NCBI GenBank assembly: GCA_900768075.1
Contig: CAAGBN010000033.1
Location: forward strand, 9,318-73,317
Direction: 5' to 3'
DNA length: 64,000 nucleotides
Origin: Clostridia bacterium
GTDB lineage: Bacteria; Bacillota; Clostridia; Oscillospirales; Acutalibacteraceae
A program made the position numbers and the translations under genes. Shown here piece by piece: positions 52,006-60,889 of the stretch (positions are counted from its first letter, which is position 1; each line of letters starts with the position of its first letter). A model generated the notes under the pieces. It had not been told where the DNA came from. It saw only the letters and a program-made list of their open reading frames with translations, and searched no databases.

Positions 52006-52077
52006 ACCCTGCCGACATAAGATCGGCAGGGTTAATTTTATTGTCCGTCAGCTTTTAACTGTGGAATCTTAAGATTC
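52006..52077 (-). promoter_or_regulatory. Hairpins between backbone pilin and sortase genes
   Basis: A perfect 10 bp stem ACCCTGCCGA/TCGGCAGGGT (52006-52032) and a 14 bp palindrome GAATCTTAAGATTC (52064-52077). No U-run follows on the minus strand, so these may act as mRNA-stabilising or processing structures that keep pilin mRNA above sortase mRNA. No other gene is seen in this 204 bp gap. Confidence 0.6.
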
Positions 52078-52131
52078 AGAGTCGCTGGGTTCTTTATCTT
52101 CTGACTCGAAACCGTTTGATTCTTTACCCCT

Positions 52132-53595
52132 TCAAGCGAAGGAAGCCATTCTCTTCTTTGAAACAAGAAGAACAAGAGCTGCAGCCATAAGAAGGCCACC
52201 AACTACATAGAAGATAGTTGTACCGATACCACCTGTTTCGGGAAGGAGTGTACCTGTTCTGTTGATAACGGTTGTTTTAAAATAGTCATCAGCTTCAGCT
52301 GTTTCTGTTTTTGTGAATGTTAATACGTTATTAACTGTTGACCATGTGCAGTTTGTTGAAGTTGTAGCATCCTGAGGATCTTCACACTTAACTGTAAATT
52401 CAATGTCCTCAGCCTTGTTGTAACCCTCGGGAGGATTTGATTCGACGATTGTGTATGTTTCTCCGTCCTTAAGACCAACACCGTTTTTCCAAGTGAATTC
52501 AACTAAACCGTTTGCATCTGATGTACCTGTTGCAATAACAACATCGCCCTGCTTGATTTCGAATTCAGCATTGGGAAGTGCAACGCTATCAGCGTCTGTT
52601 TTGTTGATGATAAGGTCAACAAGATATGTGCGAACTTCATCTTCGGGAGTATTTTCTGTTGTATTGCTCTGAGGATTGTTTGAATATGTAAGGTAAACTG
52701 TATTGGGGTTACCTTCAACACCAATGATAGCATCTTCAGTTACTGTTGCTGAGTATGTGATTTTGATTTCAGCACCTACCTGCTCCTTAAGAGCGATGAA
52801 GTCGTTGAAAGTGATAGTAACTATCTGGCCGTTTTCTGCAACGGTGAAGTCTGTGTAATCAACACCACCGATTGTAATTTCAACGTCATCATTGAAATCA
52901 AGACCGTTTGAGAATGTATCAGTTACGATGTATGTGTATGACTTGTAGCCTGTCATATCGGGAACCTTTGATTTAAGAACATAAGGAACATCTTCACCAA
53001 CAGTTGCTGTGTTATAGTCAACAAGATCTACCGTTGTGCTGTCAACGTCTTTATCACCGTCAATTTTCTTTTCGATTGCGGGCATGTCAGCTTTGAGGTT
53101 AACTTCCTTTGATGTTGTTCTGAGCATAAGAGCTGAGATAGGAGTTGCTGTGCCTTCATCTTCGATTACATAGTAACCAAAAGGAAGACCTGTAAATGTT
53201 GCTTTTTCATCTGCGCCTGTTGCTGATGCAGGTGTTACACCGGCAGCTTTTGCTGCTGCAAGGGCTGCTACTGCAAAATCCTGAAGGTCTGCTGTTTCAA
53301 TATAAGCAACAACTTCATCAACTGTAGCTGTACCGTCATTGTCAGCATCGCAATTGCCATTATAGAATGACTTCATTGCATCAGGGATTGAATAGATAAC
53401 ACCTTTTTCAAGGTTAGTTTCATCAATTGCTTCAGCTTCAAGAATCTGATAAGCCTTGAAAATCTTACCGTTAACTGAAACGTTTTCAGCACTGTTGATT
53501 GTGATGTCACCTTTCCAAGTCTCGGCTGCGAGTGCGATTGTTCCCATTGAGAGAACGAGTGTGAGTGCTACTAAAACTGCAAATAATTTCTTCAT
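52132..53595 (-). CDS. Backbone pilin, isopeptide-forming, LPETG-anchored
   Basis: A 487-residue protein with a signal peptide (cleavage near residue 24, IALAAE). The N-terminal domain has ISALMLRT and the pilin-type Lys region ADMPAIEKKIDGD. A D2-like domain runs from PYVLKSKVPDMTGYKSYTYIV to ATVTED. The C-terminal Cna-B domain is VDLIINKTDADSVALPNAEFEI with the E-box TIVESNPPEGYN. LPETGG, a hydrophobic helix and a KKR tail follow. This is the classical SpaA-type major pilin plan. AAAGGAAG precedes ATG. It is cotranscribed with the adhesin upstream and the sortases downstream. Confidence 0.93.
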   Translation of the reverse strand: MKKLFAVLVALTLVLSMGTIALAAETWKGDITINSAENVSVNGKIFKAYQILEAEAIDETNLEKGVIYSIPDAMKSFYNGNCDADNDGTATVDEVVAYIETADLQDFAVAALAAAKAAGVTPASATGADEKATFTGLPFGYYVIEDEGTATPISALMLRTTSKEVNLKADMPAIEKKIDGDKDVDSTTVDLVDYNTATVGEDVPYVLKSKVPDMTGYKSYTYIVTDTFSNGLDFNDDVEITIGGVDYTDFTVAENGQIVTITFNDFIALKEQVGAEIKITYSATVTEDAIIGVEGNPNTVYLTYSNNPQSNTTENTPEDEVRTYLVDLIINKTDADSVALPNAEFEIKQGDVVIATGTSDANGLVEFTWKNGVGLKDGETYTIVESNPPEGYNKAEDIEFTVKCEDPQDATTSTNCTWSTVNNVLTFTKTETAEADDYFKTTVINRTGTLLPETGGIGTTIFYVVGGLLMAAALVLLVSKKRMASFA

Positions 53596-53669
53596 AAAAA
53601 TTTACTTCCTTTCTTTTTTGAAATTTGCAATTTTTTTACTGAGTTTGTGCAGTCTCCGTCTTTTTCGTT

Positions 53670-56600
53670 TCAGGAGATTATGTGCCTCCTTTCCCGTTTC
53701 CGACGAATTGTGCTATACAAAATCGGAAATGCCGTCATCGCAAAACCGATTATTGCCAAAGGTAGTGTGCCCGTACCGCCTGTTTCGGGAAGTACAAAGC
53801 CATAAGTGTAGTTTTCGACGGCTATAAGAGTTGTTACCGTCTGAATTATACCGTTAGGGTCGGGTTCATAGAAATAGAAATATACAGGTTTCTGAAGCGG
53901 CACATAGCCGTCAGGCGGTGAAACCTCAACCAAAGCATATGGTCCTCCCATTGTCAGGTACTGATTTTCGATATTGACAGAACCGTCAGCGCCTGTTGTA
54001 TATGAGGCGATATAGCTAAGGGTTTTTCCGCTGTCTGAAACTATAGTCCAATCAGCGCCGTCAGGCAAGGTTGCTTCGTCGTCACCCATAGGTCCGTACA
54101 AATAGAATTGTACATCACTCAGGCGTGCATCTGTATCACCATCTTGCTTGATAAGAGTTATTTCGTGCATCGAACCCGAAGCACCACCACTGTGTTGCTC
54201 AACCTTGAAGGTTGCATCAATGATATCTGTCACTGAGGCTTTACCGTCAACCTTAACGGCATTGCTTACAGAAACGTGACCGCTTTCGGTAATAAGGGTG
54301 GTATAATCTATTCTTATATGCAGACTGTCCGGAAGAACAAACGTAAGCTTGTTGCTTGCCTGATCATATGTAACAGTATAGCTGTAACGACTTTCTGCAC
54401 CGTCAAAATCTATCCATTGACCCGTTTGCTTGTCTTCATATAAAAGCTTGATTGTATTCCAATAAACCGAAAGATTGCTTGTCATTGTATCTTCGATTGT
54501 AATGGTATCTGAGCCTTTAAGAATATCAAGAGCATTACGGTTGACATGAATATCAAACATAAGCTTGTTATCTTTTTGTACTGCATGCTTATCAAGCAGA
54601 CCCGTTTTTATTTCAACTGTATCTGTTACAGGACCTGATGTCTTATCACCGCTCCATTTGAGCTCAGCAGTATTATCAAGCTCATATTTATTCTCTTCCG
54701 TAGAGTAGAGATATTCATCCTTAAGCTTGAGCTGATAGGTAAAGACATGTTTACCGCCTGCACCTATTTGATTGCAGTACTTTTGATAATCAGTAAAAGG
54801 ACTTATCCAGCTAATTGTTTTATCCGGCAAAGCAGGGTTGGTCTGGCTTAACTTTAACTGATTTGCCTGTACGCTAATTGTATTGCCTGAAATCTTACCG
54901 TCGTACACATATTTGTTATACCAGACTGAATTATCCCACGGATTATAGCAGGTAACCATCAGTGAGCCTTCCACATATTCAAGCTTTTCATCAAAGGTAT
55001 CGTTGAAGTTTATGGAATAACCTGATGTGAGATAACCCTGATTACCGCCGGAGCCCGGAATCGTGTTGTAGAATACGACCGTATAATCAATTGTTCCGTC
55101 ATCGTTTATATCTGACTTTTTTGTAATCATAGGAGAATACTCATAAGCAGATGTAGCAGTGACCCGGATAAGGTCTGTATAATTAAGATATGCCTCATTT
55201 GCAAGCTTATAGTTTTGCAAAAGCAGGTCTTCAACTGTTTTATCGCCCTGCAGCTCACCTGTCCATTGAACACCAGTCTTGGCATCAAAGGGAATTTTAT
55301 AAGAAATAATCAACCTTGAATCTTCATTCAGTGTCCATTTTGAAGAAACCGCATCAGCAGAAGATGTATTGAAATAAACATTAAAGCTGTGATACTGATT
55401 TCCTCCTGCAGGAGCAACAAGAATATATGTATTTTCTGTCGGACCGCCTTCAACATATGGAGTAAAAGTAATCGTACGGTTACTCTCTGTGATAGCGGTT
55501 ATTGTCATATCTTCAGGTATATTCTCAACATAGAGGAAGCCCTCAGCATTTTCGTTATAGCTCCAGAAGGCCGCAAGGTCAGTCAGGAAAAATCCTCCCC
55601 AATCCTTTATAACACCGGGCACATCGGCCTCAATGGTAAAATAAACATATTCACCGTCGTTACCGCTTGCACTTTTGTTGATGTAAGGTATAAAGCCTAC
55701 TACATCAGCTTCACCGCCTGCAATTTCTTCTCTTTGATCGATTGTGACCTTAGCAGTGTTAGTGTAGTGCTTCTGCTCGCCTTCCTGAAGCTCTTCATAT
55801 TTTGTATAGTAAACTATAACGAATCTGTAACCGTCAGGAAGTGCAAAGGACATTGAATTGCCGTCGACGTCAACATCGTTCCAACTCAGAGTGGTTTCGC
55901 CGAGCTTATATCCCCATTGGTCATAGCGTTTAATCTGAATATCCTTACCTGTGTAATATTCAAGTCCGTGACCCAGGGTATCTACAATAACAGTACCCTG
56001 AAGATTACTGTCACTCTTTTTGATTTCGATTTCCCATTCAATCACAGGAACAAGGTTTCCGTTTTTATCGGTGATAACAGATTGCTTACCGCCTTTTTCT
56101 ATTTTGTTCAGTTCAACCTGCACCCAGTCTTGAGCACTTCCTTTTACTTCCTCACCCAAGGCATTTTCACCGTAGGGATAAACACCGTTCCAAAGACCTA
56201 CCTTTTCCTGAGAAAGCTGATCATCATTTATGGCAGCCTTGTAATTGATTATATAACCTTCACCCGCTGCAAAATCAGGGAAACCTGTAAGTGTAAAGCC
56301 TGCCTCTGCAGTTCCTGAATAACGGCCGGGGCCAATTGTCGGCTGCGGATCAAGAACATTTCCGTCCAGATCGGTTACTACGATAGTATCTCTGAGAACA
56401 TGATGATTATTGTTGGTATATACATCATCGGGTACAACAAGATCTTTTATAACAGCCTTGGTAGCTTCAATAGTAATCTGATAATCTATAGTGTTGTCTT
56501 TTCCGTTATAGCTTCCGTGGGTTTTGGTTACCGTCATTTCAGCCTTAGGATCAAGATTGAGATTAACCGTGATTTCGTCATTAAAAACAACATCTGTTGA

Positions 56601-58085
56601 TGTACCCGATTGAGTATCACCGACCGTTGCATTGAATTCAATAACGAAGTCAACATTTGAATATTTAGATCCGAAGCACTCACCTGTATCGGGATCGTCT
56701 TTGAAAATAACTGTAAGCAAGCCGTTTTCATCGATAAAATATTCACCTACATCTTCAATTGTTCCGTCTTCAGTTTTTGCAGTGATCGGATGCGAGTCAG
56801 TAAACGGCTCACAATGAATGTTTGCGGGAATCTGATAATGAAGCTCATGTTTTTCATCGTGTCTGAACTGTATCCATTCATCACCCGTGTTATCCTCGGC
56901 AAACTCCATTGAAATAACATATGTCTGTCCGAGATATACCGTTGAGTTGCTGTCTATTATTTGACCATCGAGGGTTTTGAAACTAACCGCCTTAACTACA
57001 GTTGTAAGATCGTTGATATAAGTGATGTTGGCCTTCGGAGCTGCTGACATCATCATTAACGGGCCCTTGGGCTGTGTTGTTTCTTCAGTTTCGGTTGTCT
57101 GCTGTGTTACTTCAGTTTCCTTATTGAGCTCGTGCTCCATATCCTTTGCAAAGCTGAACTCACCGACAAGTCCGTAGCCTATAATGTTCTCTGAATCGGT
57201 TATATTTATTGTTTCAACCTTATTATTACTGTCACCGCTGATAATTATGAGACCTGCATCCTGAGGAGAAAGAATAATTGCACAGCTGTCTGCAACATTA
57301 TCGCTGTCGTTATCGAAAAAGACAATATCGCCTCTTTTCGCTGTATAATCCTCAGCCGATGAATAAGCCTGTCGTTTTCTCAGGGCACTGACGAGATTTT
57401 CAGCACCTGAGCTTTTGAGCTCATCCGAATTATTGATGTTTGAATAGTGCAGACAGAAGGATACGAACATCGTATTCCATTTTCCGTAAGGGTTGCCGTA
57501 CCACTCACCGTAACGGGTATATCCGTTTTTATTTCCGTCGTTGTCATATTCAAAATTATTACTGCTTTCCTCATAGTCAAGCTGAGACATAGCAATAGCT
57601 ATAAGGTTTTCAGCAATATCGTTTGTTATTTCAACATTTTCAATAGTACTCAGCCAATCGCTTACAGTTTCAACATCGGAAGTCTTGTCAGGATAGCACT
57701 CACTGGTATGTATATGCTCTGTCCTTGTACATACCAGACTTGTCAGACAGCATTCTTCTGAATGTGTATGAGCTTCATAAGTTACTTCTTCGGTTTCGTT
57801 TTCTTCCGAAATAATCTCTTCCTCTGAATATTCCTCAGTTGTTTCATCTGTCACAGCCTCATCGAAGCCACATATAAGCTCAGTTACAAAGCAGTTGTTG
57901 CCGTGTGTATGCTCTTCAAGTCCGCAAAAGGCTTCACCTGTAACAGTGATACCTACAAGCTTGAGCCACCAGAAAACAATTATCGAAACAACAAGTGCTG
58001 ACACAAGAAATATCGTGGCAAGTTTTTTACTGTCTGTTCTGAATTTTTTATGTTTACCGAGATAATCGTTATTTAAAAGTTCCAA
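53670..58085 (-). CDS. Very large pilus-tip adhesin, LPETG-anchored, with degenerate CHAP domain
   Basis: A 1471-residue surface protein. It begins with a cytoplasmic basic stretch and a membrane helix (about residues 23-48), then Cys/His clusters of the form C-x3-EHTH-x3-C (CGLEEHTHGNNC, HTHSEECC, CTRTEHIHTSEC). A CHAP-like fold (NPYGKWNTMFVSFCLHYS) follows in which the usual catalytic Cys position reads Asn. A long array of beta-sandwich adhesin domains and a final Cna-B (ITLIKQDGDTDARLSDVQF, E-box VEVSPPDGY) lead to LPETGG, helix and RRKRERR tail. The ribosome binding site AAGGAGG (58100-58094) is eight bases from TTG 58085, the likely start; the GTG at 58094 overlaps that site. Confidence 0.88.
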   Translation of the reverse strand: MELLNNDYLGKHKKFRTDSKKLATIFLVSALVVSIIVFWWLKLVGITVTGEAFCGLEEHTHGNNCFVTELICGFDEAVTDETTEEYSEEEIISEENETEEVTYEAHTHSEECCLTSLVCTRTEHIHTSECYPDKTSDVETVSDWLSTIENVEITNDIAENLIAIAMSQLDYEESSNNFEYDNDGNKNGYTRYGEWYGNPYGKWNTMFVSFCLHYSNINNSDELKSSGAENLVSALRKRQAYSSAEDYTAKRGDIVFFDNDSDNVADSCAIILSPQDAGLIIISGDSNNKVETINITDSENIIGYGLVGEFSFAKDMEHELNKETEVTQQTTETEETTQPKGPLMMMSAAPKANITYINDLTTVVKAVSFKTLDGQIIDSNSTVYLGQTYVISMEFAEDNTGDEWIQFRHDEKHELHYQIPANIHCEPFTDSHPITAKTEDGTIEDVGEYFIDENGLLTVIFKDDPDTGECFGSKYSNVDFVIEFNATVGDTQSGTSTDVVFNDEITVNLNLDPKAEMTVTKTHGSYNGKDNTIDYQITIEATKAVIKDLVVPDDVYTNNNHHVLRDTIVVTDLDGNVLDPQPTIGPGRYSGTAEAGFTLTGFPDFAAGEGYIINYKAAINDDQLSQEKVGLWNGVYPYGENALGEEVKGSAQDWVQVELNKIEKGGKQSVITDKNGNLVPVIEWEIEIKKSDSNLQGTVIVDTLGHGLEYYTGKDIQIKRYDQWGYKLGETTLSWNDVDVDGNSMSFALPDGYRFVIVYYTKYEELQEGEQKHYTNTAKVTIDQREEIAGGEADVVGFIPYINKSASGNDGEYVYFTIEADVPGVIKDWGGFFLTDLAAFWSYNENAEGFLYVENIPEDMTITAITESNRTITFTPYVEGGPTENTYILVAPAGGNQYHSFNVYFNTSSADAVSSKWTLNEDSRLIISYKIPFDAKTGVQWTGELQGDKTVEDLLLQNYKLANEAYLNYTDLIRVTATSAYEYSPMITKKSDINDDGTIDYTVVFYNTIPGSGGNQGYLTSGYSINFNDTFDEKLEYVEGSLMVTCYNPWDNSVWYNKYVYDGKISGNTISVQANQLKLSQTNPALPDKTISWISPFTDYQKYCNQIGAGGKHVFTYQLKLKDEYLYSTEENKYELDNTAELKWSGDKTSGPVTDTVEIKTGLLDKHAVQKDNKLMFDIHVNRNALDILKGSDTITIEDTMTSNLSVYWNTIKLLYEDKQTGQWIDFDGAESRYSYTVTYDQASNKLTFVLPDSLHIRIDYTTLITESGHVSVSNAVKVDGKASVTDIIDATFKVEQHSGGASGSMHEITLIKQDGDTDARLSDVQFYLYGPMGDDEATLPDGADWTIVSDSGKTLSYIASYTTGADGSVNIENQYLTMGGPYALVEVSPPDGYVPLQKPVYFYFYEPDPNGIIQTVTTLIAVENYTYGFVLPETGGTGTLPLAIIGFAMTAFPILYSTIRRKRERRHIIS

Positions 58086-58119
58086 ACCCGCCACCTCCTT
58101 TTCTGTGTCATTTAAGTTA

Positions 58120-58713
58120 TCAGTTAACTAAGCCTAAACTTTCAATGGGCCATATTCTGAAAAATATTTTACCAACTATATACTCTTCACTGACAAGACC
58201 GATTACACTGCTTCGGCTGTCAATGGAGGTTGAACGGTGGTCTCCGAGAACAAAATAGTGGTTATCTGTTACATAACAGGGAAAGGTTATATCACATTCA
58301 CCGAGAGCCTTGTCTGTAATATATGGCTCGTCAATGAATTCACCGTTAACATAAACATTTCCGCTTTCGTCAATATTTATTTTGTCACCGGGCAGACCGA
58401 TAACTCTTTTTATGAGAAATTTATTCTGATAAGAGAAGCAGCACAGCTCCCCTTTTTTCATATTTGTTGTTTTTAAAAGCACAACTATTTCTTCGTCGTT
58501 AAGTGTAGGCTCCATACTGCTGCCCGAAATCTGTAAAACAGGGAAAGCGAGAGTTGCTATGAGTACAGCAACGGCAGCAACAACAATAAGTGAATAAAGT
58601 GTACTTTTAAGTACCTGCTTATATTTTCGGTTGTATCTTTCTCTGAGTATTTCGGATTCAATCTGTCTTGCAGTAGGAAGCGTTATTGTTTTTTTTGATT
58701 TTTTTCTTGACAT
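58120..58713 (-). CDS. lepB: Pilus-operon signal peptidase I
   Basis: A 197-residue type I signal peptidase. The single N-terminal helix is LYSLIVVAAVAVLIATLAF. The catalytic Ser is in SGSSMEPTL, the general base Lys in FLIKRVIGLPGD, and GDHRSTSIDSR is the box E region. Dedicated signal peptidases in pilus operons process or help assemble pilins. ATG 58713 or the TTG 3 bases upstream may be used behind AGGAG. It lies between the coiled-coil gene and the giant adhesin, 34 bp from the latter. Confidence 0.93.
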   Translation of the reverse strand: MSRKKSKKTITLPTARQIESEILRERYNRKYKQVLKSTLYSLIVVAAVAVLIATLAFPVLQISGSSMEPTLNDEEIVVLLKTTNMKKGELCCFSYQNKFLIKRVIGLPGDKINIDESGNVYVNGEFIDEPYITDKALGECDITFPCYVTDNHYFVLGDHRSTSIDSRSSVIGLVSEEYIVGKIFFRIWPIESLGLVN

Positions 58714-58741
58714 CAAGGGTAACGCTCCTATAAATCGGATA

Positions 58742-59176
58742 TCAGTTTAAATGTCCTTTTTCGAGTATCTTTGCAAGTCTTTCTCTGATGAGGTTTTCAA
58801 TATCTTCAGGAAAAACATCAAGCTTATCTTCATTCATTGCAAAGAAATGCATCATCTTAATATAAATCTCCCTGTCAGATATTCCCTGAGATTTGGACTC
58901 GGGATTTTCACTTTTAGGGATACTGTCGATTTTTAAGGCAGTACCTGTTGCGGTGACATTGCCCGCTTTAAGTGTATCAGTCAGACTATTGGCATATTTA
59001 AGCACAGCTTCAACCTGATTGGTTACTGCAGAAAGATTTTCGATATTTTTAGCAGTCTGATTTTCTTCTGTAAGCTTCTTGATTTTTTCTATCAGCTTTT
59101 TATTTTTCCTGCTGGCTTCAAGAAGCAATTCAAGCAGTTCGAGACGGCTCAATTTTCTTAATTCTTTATCTGTCAT
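58742..59176 (-). CDS. Small coiled-coil protein, first gene of the pilus operon
   Basis: A 144-residue cytoplasmic protein without membrane helix. The N-terminal half (MTDKELRKLSRLELLELLLE through about residue 60) is a leucine-rich heptad coiled coil. A Ser/Pro linker (residues 78-100) and a C-terminal helical part with FPEDIENLIRERLAKILEKG follow. No catalytic or DNA-binding motif is seen. Its place as leader gene suggests a role in pilus expression or assembly, but this is not shown. AAAGGAG lies 12 bases before ATG, a slightly long spacing. The promoter is about 100 bp upstream. Confidence 0.8.
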   Translation of the reverse strand: MTDKELRKLSRLELLELLLEASRKNKKLIEKIKKLTEENQTAKNIENLSAVTNQVEAVLKYANSLTDTLKAGNVTATGTALKIDSIPKSENPESKSQGISDREIYIKMMHFFAMNEDKLDVFPEDIENLIRERLAKILEKGHLN

Positions 59177-59277
59177 GCCAAATATGTCTCCTTTATTTTC
59201 CTATGGAAAGAGTGTTTTTTCGTGGCAATATTATACATAAACATATATGCATATAAACCCATTTCCACTCATATTAC

Positions 59278-59306
59278 AGTATAGCATAAATCTCTCTATT
59301 TTTCAA
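59278..59306 (-). promoter_or_regulatory. Promoter of the pilus operon
   Basis: Minus strand: -35 TTGAAA (59306-59301), 17 bp spacer, -10 TATACT (59283-59278). It gives a leader of about 95 nt before the coiled-coil gene. Confidence 0.85.
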
Positions 59307-59480
59307 TAATCTTCTACAAAAAAAGTCTGTTAAAATATGTTGTTTTATATAAAAATTTGTTAACTTTCACAACAAAAATAATAAAAAGTTGTTCTACAAG
59401 AATCAACATTAAAAACAAGATGTTACAACAAAAACCAACACAAAAGATGTGTTATCTTTCAACTCAAATTTAACAGTATA
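59307..59480. promoter_or_regulatory. AT-rich regulatory region upstream of the pilus promoter
   Basis: The 432 bp between 59177 and 59608 holds no gene. Directly upstream of the pilus -35 box the sequence repeats short motifs such as TTCTACAA (twice), TTACAACA, TCACAACA and GTTAAC within about 160 bp. GTTGTTCTACAAG shows local dyad symmetry. Spacing is irregular. This is what a cooperative regulator site or a curved upstream element looks like, but no known box is recognised. Confidence 0.45.
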
Positions 59481-59550
59481 CAGCTTGATTTTACCCCAAT
59501 TATACCGAGTCTGACAATAAGAAAAAACATCCCAATTCCGAATCAACCAT

Positions 59551-59599
59551 ATAAAACAATCAACCGCCGAGGATTACTCCCCGACGGTAATTGTTTTAT
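59551..59599 (-). terminator. Terminator of the truncated surface-protein gene
   Basis: Minus strand: an imperfect stem of about 20 bp, AAACAATTACCGTCGGGGAG-TAAT-CCTCGGCGGTTGATTGTTT, with further AT pairing. It starts 10 bp after the stop codon. Confidence 0.8.
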
Positions 59600-59608
59600 T
59601 GAGTTTTA

Positions 59609-60889
59609 TCAATAGTGTGCAACACCGCATTCGCAAGCAGGATTCATTCTGAACAGTTCCCAGAAGAACTTAACTATCTTCCAGATAAAGCCTAAAAAAC
59701 CTGTCTTGTGGCAAAGGTGACTGCAATTATCTGCTTTTTTGTCTCCACAAACCTTGCAGACATTGTCTTCATAGCTATGACCCTTTGCAGAAACAGTTTT
59801 TGTTTCAGAATGTGAACATCTTGAGCAGGTTGATTTTTCAGTCCCGTTTTCTGTGCAGGTGGGCTGTTTTACAACAATAAAATCGCTCATATTGTGACCA
59901 AGTTCTGATGTTTCATTTGCCTTATAGTTATCACCGCAAGCTGTACAAGTGTAGGTTGTATAACCACCGCTTTCGCAAGTTGGTGCTTTTACTACCTCGT
60001 CATAATCGTGACCGAGCACTGCAACAGTTTCCTGGGTCACAAGAACTTCACCACATTCCTCACAATGCTTACCTTCAGTAAGACCTATTGTTGTACATGT
60101 AGGCGCTACTGCTTCATCAATTACTTCCGTATGAACGTGATCCTTTTCCCAAAGGGCATTGTACACAACATCGCCCGTGATGTATGCGGAAATTTCTTTA
60201 TCCCAACCAACAAAGGTATAACCCTCTCTTGTGGGATTTGCCCCGAAGCCCGGAGTTCTTGAATTATATTCTCTCACAAAAACCATATCAGGGAAAATTG
60301 TTTCACCCTCAACACCGTCACAATAAACGATATGATAGTTCATGGGAATCCATTTTGCATACAAAGCAACATTTTCAGAAGTACCACCCGCTATTGCCCA
60401 GACGGGAGAACTCTCAAAACAGGGATCGCTATACCAGGCTACAAAGCTGTGATGCTCTCTTGTAGGCTCATAGAGAAGAAATTCATCCGACATTGTGAAA
60501 TAATCGGGATTTCGGCCACTGTTTATACCGCCATTTAAGTTGTAAGTGATTGTATATGCCTTTTCCTGACAAACAGCTTCACTTGTATCCTTTTCGGGAA
60601 TACCGTTAGCAGCAACCGTCAGAACAAGTGAACGATCACTTATAGAGAAACTGTTTATTACATCCGTCCAACGGCTTCTCTTTATTCTGAAGCTATAAAC
60701 ATTGTCATCAGTTTTTTCAAGCTGATTAAAGTAAAGAGCACTGTTAAAATCAGACTGCGTCTCCTTATCAAACAAAGCAACCATCAAAAACTGTGCATTT
60801 GTATCAAGTGTTGAGAAAGTCACATCAATATATTCGATATCATCAGCCTGACGAGCCTCAAATGATTGAATTTTAATCTTCAAGAACAA
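59609..60889 (-). pseudogene. 5'-truncated surface protein with InlB B-repeats and a Cys/His-rich tail
   Basis: An open frame of 426 codons. It carries two InlB B-repeats (ITYNLNGGINSG...VALYAKW and YHIVYCDGVEGE...NALWEKD). Four Cys-pair repeats with the pattern AxTCTxxGxxxGxxCxxCG follow, then the ending CSHLCHKTGFLGFIWKIVKFFWELF and MNPACECGVAHY. A secreted protein of this type should begin with a signal peptide, but this frame starts mid-domain (FEARQADDIEYIDVTF). It has no ATG and no ribosome binding site, only a TTG at 60889 inside the end of the neighbouring gene. I read it as the remnant of a longer gene whose 5' part was replaced. The intact frame means recent loss or an unrecognised start. 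Confidence 0.65.

Noticed and set aside
52132..53595. Backbone pilin as a type IV pilin
   Set aside because: It has a classical signal peptide, Cna-B domain and LPETG signal; no prepilin peptidase motif.
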